Notes under the pieces: generated by a model
What the model saw: the letters and a program-made list of their open reading frames with translations, nothing else
Told to the model about the DNA's origin: nothing
The model's database searches: none
Assembly (NCBI RefSeq): GCF_031877795.1
Contig: NC_133971.1
Location: 86,638,446-86,702,445, forward strand
DNA from: Strix aluco
Taxonomy: Eukaryota > Chordata > Aves > Strigiformes > Strigidae
Reading direction: 5' to 3'
DNA length: 64,000 bases
Shown: positions 36,622 to 64,000 of the stretch, in pieces
Layout: every line of letters begins with the position of its first letter
How positions within the stretch are numbered: the stretch's first letter is position 1
Position numbers and translations under genes: made by a program

Positions 36622-39600
36622 GTGAGTGGGGAGGGCGCGGCGGATGGCGGGGGGGTGCCTGCTGTGAGGTGAAGGGGACGGCCGCGCCGAGGGAGGGGGG
36701 GAGTTGTCCCGGGGGCCGTCACCCTCCCCGGGCGGGGGGACAGCGCCGTGGCTTCCCTCCTGTTCCGTTTGCGGAGCCCAGCTGGCTGCGGTGGGGTCTG
36801 CTGGGCCGCCCTCTCCTTTGGGCCCCGCCTGACTCTGGTGTGTGCGGGGCAGAGAGGAAAAAAACCGGGGTGGATAAGCGCAGGGAAGGATGGGAGGAGA
36901 GCCCACGCACAGCGGAACTCGGGGGCAAGCCCCAACTCGGGGGCAAGCCGGACGCTGCGGGAGGGACCTGGCAGCTGACTGGGTGCGAGGCCCCTGCCTC
37001 AGCCCTGCATCCCTTCTTCCAGGGGGTGAAGCTATACAGTTCCTCAGTCTGGGACTAAATTCAGTGAGAGAAGCTATAAATCCCAATGGAGCTAAATTCA
37101 GTAACCATGTCCCCCCTCAGTCACACAGTGTAACTCCAGATGCACCACAGTTTGTTTTGATACAATTATAAAATAAATTTTGAAAGCCATTTGGTAAATC
37201 TTACTGGCAGGAGAAGCTCCGGCACAATTTTCAAATAATCAGCATCCCAATATAACTCGTAGATTATTTTCTTAGCGTGTGGTTGAATATTAGACACTTC
37301 CCATTTCCATGCAGCTGTTGTTTTAAGCAGTTGTTGGGGATCAGCTGTAGGATGGAGTCTCTTCTGCTGAGGTCACTGAACTATACTTAGTATGAAGGGC
37401 TGATTATAAAAAATAGCAGTCTCTTGCCAGTTGAAATTACTCTGTTGGAAAACAAAAAAACCCCAACATTTAGTTGTTTTCAAGTCTGTTTCAAAGAGCA
37501 GACTAGTTTTAGCAACAAACTGTGTTAGGTGTGTCAGTAAGAAAGGAAGTAGGAAGTGTTGCTGCAGGGAAACGACCTGCATCATGGTTCAACTGTAAAA
37601 GAGTTGTCATTTAACGTTAGAAGTATTCCCTCCTCTCCAATTATTTTTACTATACCAAAACTGTTTATCTGTTGCTAGTAGTCAGCTTTGTTCCTTCAAA
37701 ACAGGCTGCTACAACACTTGTTCTGACAAGTAGCAGAATGTTTAATACCATGTTGTGTATGTGCACACGGAGTTGCATAGTGTAATCCTATGACCTTACA
37801 CAGGGATCTGCTGCAACCTCAAACACTGTTTCATAGATCCCTACCTACTGCATTAAACTAAAATGATGACCTCGTGTTACAGTACAGATTATCTCTTCTT
37901 ATGGAGCTCGTGTTTATAAAAGTGCAACCATACCCTGATCCTGTTCTTCACAGGAATACCCTAGTTTCTAAGGAATGGGGTCAGAATGATTAAAGGTGAA
38001 GCGTTCTGTGTGGTGCTCTGGAAGAGCAAATTAGCCATTCACTTCTGGAGAGCTAAGTCAGATTTGGCTTTGGATCACAGTTAAAAAAGAGCTTAATGTT
38101 CAGATGAATAAGAAATAAAGATGAATGACTGGTGACATGAGTTAGTTAATAAGTCCCCCTTTTTTCTGTCATATGATCACCAGATTGGTTTCGTTCTGGT
38201 CTTCTGCTTCAACACTTCAAAAACCAGCAGACACTTTGGCATGGACAGAGCCTGTGCTGTTTGGGGTGACGTGGTCACAAGTAATACGTACAATACACTG
38301 CTATAGTTGTGGTCAGGAAAGGAAACATACCTACCTGCTACATGCATTGACAGATTTTATAAGTTCTTAACTTTTGTTTTTATGAAGTACTTGTAAAGCA
38401 AAATTATTTACCCAATACCAAGTAACAGGCAGGAAAATAAGGTACTGTTTAGGTTTTGTACACAGATTAGCAATTACTATGTTTATCAGATGCCCTTGAA
38501 AATTGTGCCTAATAAAACTATTTAATGATCAGACCAGAGTTTATGATTCAGAGTGATTATCTTAGATTATTTGCAGAATTAAATGTATGGTTGCATAAGT
38601 TTGCATTTGTAGGAGTGCCACAAAAGATTTCTTCACTTTGACATAACTTAATTTCTCTAGTTTAAATTATGAATACAGTGATACTTGTGTCATGTCTCGG
38701 TGGTCATGCTCAGAAGTATCAGTGGAAGTCAGCTAAAACTGTCAGGTAAATATGAGTGAGCTACAGTGGGATAACAGGGCATGAGAGTGTTATTCAGGCA
38801 AACGATGCACTGAGATCTTTACTATATCAGAGGTCAGTGAGGATCAAAGTATAGTGGTCTGAGGCTGCTTCATTTTTAAAATAGTCTATGCAGAGATTTT
38901 ATGTGATTTATTTTATCCATAGTAACTGACACTCACTGAGTATCTTTGAAGGCCAGCCTTTTCTCCACTCTGAAAAGTGCATTGAGAATGAAAAGATCTG
39001 TGTAAGAGCTAATTAATAATTAAAAGTATTTTAAAATGGAGGATCAGCTTCTAGATCATAATTCTGTGGTAAGTTGATTTCCCTCAGAATATGTAAAATG
39101 TAATCACTTGTTTCTACTATTTACGCCTGACTTTTCTTTTTTCCCCATCTTTATGACCTGTAAAAACCCTCTATTACTGAAACAGAGGAGGAGTTCTCGG
39201 ACGACAAACTCTGATCTTATTCTGTGCTTTGAGTTGGTCCCTTTATATAAATTCTAATGCTTTTTTACAAAAAGTACTTATCCAATAAACAGCATCTAGC
39301 AACCTTTTAAGATCTTCAAAAAACTTCTTTGCATAAGAAATAAGTTGTAGAGAGCTCAGTTTTGCCACATAAAGATGATAGACTGACTGGTCCCTTGTTC
39401 AGACATCTCACATGTTCCAGCAATAAGGTATATCACCATTAACTGTTTCTCCCTTGCTGCTAGCACGTGTATTAGCAAGTAAAGATGCTCTGGACTTTGT
39501 TGACTTCACTGTTTCACTGACCAGCTTCAGCATCTTTTTGTCAGTGGCAAAGCTGGTCCCTTGTGTGAGAAGAAGGTGAAAATTTCAAAGCAAAGCTGAG

Positions 39601-42255
39601 TCTTTCTGCCAGCTAAAATGAGAACGGCAACCACTGAACAGCGAAGAATTACAAGTGACGTTGTAATAGAGATTGACTGAAAAGTTTTTCTTAGTCCTGA
39701 GACTGACCTTATAACTGAGCGCTCATGGAGAATTATACCTCCATACTAACACACTTCTTTCTCAAAATATGTTATATCCAACTATTTTAAGAAGTCTTAG
39801 GCTTTTGTCTCAATACTGTTTTCAGTGAAGCCACCCATAGCTTTGCGGGGAACAAGACCTGGGATTGGATATAAAACTAGCATGCTGAAGAAAGTTGTAT
39901 TTTTCTTCCTTAGAACACAAATGTTCTCTCAGGTGAACAAACAAAATTAGATCCTGACAATAACTGAGGGAATCATGGCCGTTATTTATTGTGGAAAAAG
40001 TGTCTTACTTTTTTTTTGCCAGAAGATGGCATTAACAATTTAGGATTCTTGAAAACCTACCAATACTCTTATTTCTTTACAAAGCCAATGTATTTTGAAG
40101 AATTTTTATCTGTTTTAGAAATAGTTTCTTCAGATACAAAGAACTCTACAGTGTTGGATGAATTAAAGTATTCTTTTAATGAGAAAAAAGGCACCCCTTT
40201 CTTTTAGAGCATCTCCAATTAAAAGGCTAGACGGGTTTCACTGACAACTGCAATTTCCTCTGGGTTCTCTCATTTATGAACCAGACCAAATCTTTTAGAA
40301 CATTGTCTAGTCTTGAGTTTTAAAATAATCAGAAATGCTGCAACCCATCACCATGATGATTGCTTAATTTTTTTCCATGGTTAATTAATTTGTTTTCCTA
40401 TGTTGTGAAATTGCTGTTCCATGGATGGAGAGACACTGGAGTTATCTCCTGAAACCATTTAGATCCAGTAAGATTTATTTTATCTGGGGAGGCAGAAGCA
40501 GTTATATCACTTCCTGGACCAGCTCTCATTAAGAAGCCATTTAGTTGCTTTCCCATGGCACAGAACCTGAGCCAATAAGCCATGCAGAGCTGCTTACATG
40601 TCTCACTACTAACCTTCTTGTATATTCTGCAGTACCTATATTACTTGGATTTTCCATATTTTGAGAATCCTAGTCCCTTGTTGCGCCAAATAATGGAAAC
40701 CTGTCTCTACAGTCGTTTCTAGGTATTTAAATATATTTTGTTTAATTTTTTTGTTAGAACTGTGATCTTAAAGTTCTCAGTTCTCTCCCCTTGCCTGCTG
40801 TTCTTGTTTTGGGAAGTGTCTCCATTTTTTTTTTTAATTTTAATCCTCTCTTCTCTCTCCTGTGTTCAACATTATAATTCAAACAGAGGTTAACACCAGA
40901 TTAGTTCTTGCACTGGTCTTTGGCCACTGTATTTAACTTAAGCATATATAAAGATCTAGGTGTAATCTAGGGTAAAGAGTGAGAACAGACAAAAGAAATC
41001 TGGATTGTTTTAATCTTTAACAGATTCTCAGTACTTTGAGCTATCTACAGCTTAGACTCTAGCTTCGAAGTCATTTTAGATGTCCTCTACTGTCCCTTTT
41101 GGCCTCTTATGTAATATCTTATACAATCAGCATTTTAATATAATCTTTATTATAGTTTTGTTGTTGTTATTATTTCCACATAGTGTTAATTAATGATATG
41201 GAATCAAACTTGGGTGTGATATTTGGTGACCTTATTTTCTTATATAATGTTATTGTAGAGATGTGTGAAAATCCTGTCAAAGAACTTACCCTGAATTACA
41301 GAGGGAAAAACTTCGTCTTAAATAACTTGGATTTGTTGAATGTTATTGTAGCCTCCAAACATGAGCTGTATTTGCTAAGGTCCTAGACTGAGCAAAGATA
41401 TAAGGCGGCAGTGGGCATCAGATACTTGAAGTGCTATCATTTTTCCATTTTATGGAACAAGTAAAAATATCTGCAGATATTAATCCATCTGGATACAGAC
41501 AGCTGCACAATGCATTGCTAGGGAGACATGAGTGAAAGAGTTGAGGGTTTTTTGGCATACCTTTCAGTGATGCATGTTTCTTTTTTGGGTTTCCCAAGAA
41601 TGCAAGTATGGTGTTCCAGTGGCGTATAAAGATTCAGAGAAATTCTGTGTTTCATATTTCGCAGAATGTTTTGGTTATTCTGTCAGGAACAGTTAGAAAT
41701 GTGTACAAGATTCATGACATACAAGAGACAGTTACGCGACAAAACTAGAACTTTGCTGTAGTTCATGTATAAGCTGAATGGTCTTAATTATTCAGCTTGA
41801 GGTGAGGACAAATGCAATTTCTTCTTCTTTGGTTAGTTAACCAGGGATAGCTGAACCACACTAGACCACATGCTCTGATATTAAATTGAGTGTCTAAAAT
41901 TAGGCATTTTACATTCTGTAGCTTGAGGACAGGGTTTCAGTAGCTGTGGCATTCATCAAGTAGACATCAGGCATGTAGGAACTCTGCAGCAGTAAGTAAC
42001 ACTGCCCTGTGCATTTCTTACACATTATTGTGTATTGTCCATAATTCTAAAATATTTGTTTCATGTTTAGTTGATTGTTGCTATTGGTATATTCTATAGT
42101 GTTTGGCAGTCTAGTGAATTGTAAACTTGGAGTTAAACAATCTTCTAGTCTAACTGCAGGTAATGGCATCAAGAATTGTAGTTTCTTCATTAGTAACTTT
42201 GTCAGATGTGATGTTTCATATGACTCTAATATTTATTTTGTTTTCTTTCTTGTAG
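36622..42255 (+). other. KIF24 intron 1 (5' UTR intron)
   Basis: A 5.6-kb AT-rich intron, apart from its GC-rich first 400 bp. The latter contain a local duplication of ACTCGGGGGCAAGCC (around 36917-36950). No supported exon; ORFs such as 39989-40207 and 41183-41386 have no recognised family or splice context. Confidence 0.6.
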
Positions 42256-42269
42256 ACTTTATCTTGAAG

Positions 42270-63788
<21,519 letters not shown>

Positions 63789-64000
63789 GTAAGTGTTTTC
63801 AGATGATGATTTCAGTGCCTGTTGAACCTGCATAAATTAATCTTAGAGATTATTAACTCGAATTAGTGAGGTGACATTCCTCGTCAGTTCTTCCTCTCGT
63901 TCTCTGATGGCTCCCTGACTCCTAGGAGAGGCCGCTCGTTTTCAGTACCTGTTGTGTCTCTGCCAGTCTCCACATTGCCAGGTCCCTGCGGGAGAAGGGG
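63789..64000 (+). other. KIF24 intron 12, running off the window
   Basis: Begins GTAAGT; no further exon is visible before the window ends. Confidence 0.6.

Larger units (their letters stand above)
35860..36960. promoter_or_regulatory. CpG island, bidirectional NUDT2/KIF24 promoter
   Basis: GC content and CpG density rise sharply compared with the AT-rich sequence on either side. The island sits between the 5' ends of NUDT2 (minus) and KIF24 (plus). It has no TATA box that I can see, but contains two CCAAT elements (36365-36369 plus strand; 36475-36479 as ATTGG), CCGCCCC GC boxes, and G-rich runs around 36640-36735 that could form quadruplexes. A consensus splice donor leaves on each strand (36306 minus, 36622 plus). 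The shared-promoter interpretation is inference from this geometry. Confidence 0.85.

Noticed and set aside
35829-37086. Several long ORFs on both strands at 35.8-37.1 kb
   Set aside because: Pro/Arg/Gly/Ala-rich translations of a CpG island with few stop codons; overlapping on both strands and without family similarity.
39036-39070. Possible mini-exon in KIF24 intron 1 (ATGGAGGATCAG... followed by GTAAGT)
   Set aside because: The donor is good, but there is no convincing acceptor or pyrimidine tract upstream and no match to the KIF24 N-terminus.

Overview
This is a vertebrate nuclear genomic window, most likely avian. Its genes have introns with GT/AG junctions. Its proteins match vertebrate orthologues (MYORG, NUDT2, KIF24). 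Its recognisable interspersed repeats are CR1-type LINE fragments, one of which ends in the ATTCTATGATT-like tail typical of birds. The KIF24-NUDT2-MYORG neighbourhood is the one on human 9p13, which corresponds to the avian Z chromosome; Z linkage here is inference.

Layout from left to right: (1) MYORG on the minus strand, one intact coding exon for a type II membrane GH31 glycosidase (1192-3288). (2) About 8.5 kb with no gene I can support. (3) A six-exon plus-strand gene (11834-26484) that I assembled by splice phase. Its exons join in frame into a 344-residue type I membrane protein: signal peptide, one mannose-receptor-type cysteine-rich (R-type, beta-trefoil) domain, a glycosylatable stalk, one membrane span, and a 70-residue tail ending in an FxNxxY endocytosis-type motif. 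I cannot assign it a named gene, and it is the most interesting object here. (4) NUDT2 on the minus strand (coding 30574-34929), Ap4A hydrolase, with two CR1 fragments in its intron. (5) A CpG island (about 35.86-36.96 kb) acting as a bidirectional NUDT2/KIF24 promoter, with CCAAT boxes, a CHR-like and E2F-like pair, and a near-match to an RFX X-box just before the KIF24 first-exon donor. (6) KIF24 on the plus strand: eleven coding exons from 42270 to 63788 give 1381 residues, and the last exon or exons lie beyond the window.

The genes are separate transcription units. MYORG and the orphan receptor gene diverge; the receptor gene and NUDT2 converge; NUDT2 and KIF24 share a head-to-head promoter. 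MYORG is a secretory-pathway glycosidase, NUDT2 clears diadenosine tetraphosphate, and KIF24 is a centriolar microtubule-depolymerising kinesin that restrains ciliogenesis. All exon boundaries come from reading frame, splice consensus and family similarity; none was checked against transcripts.
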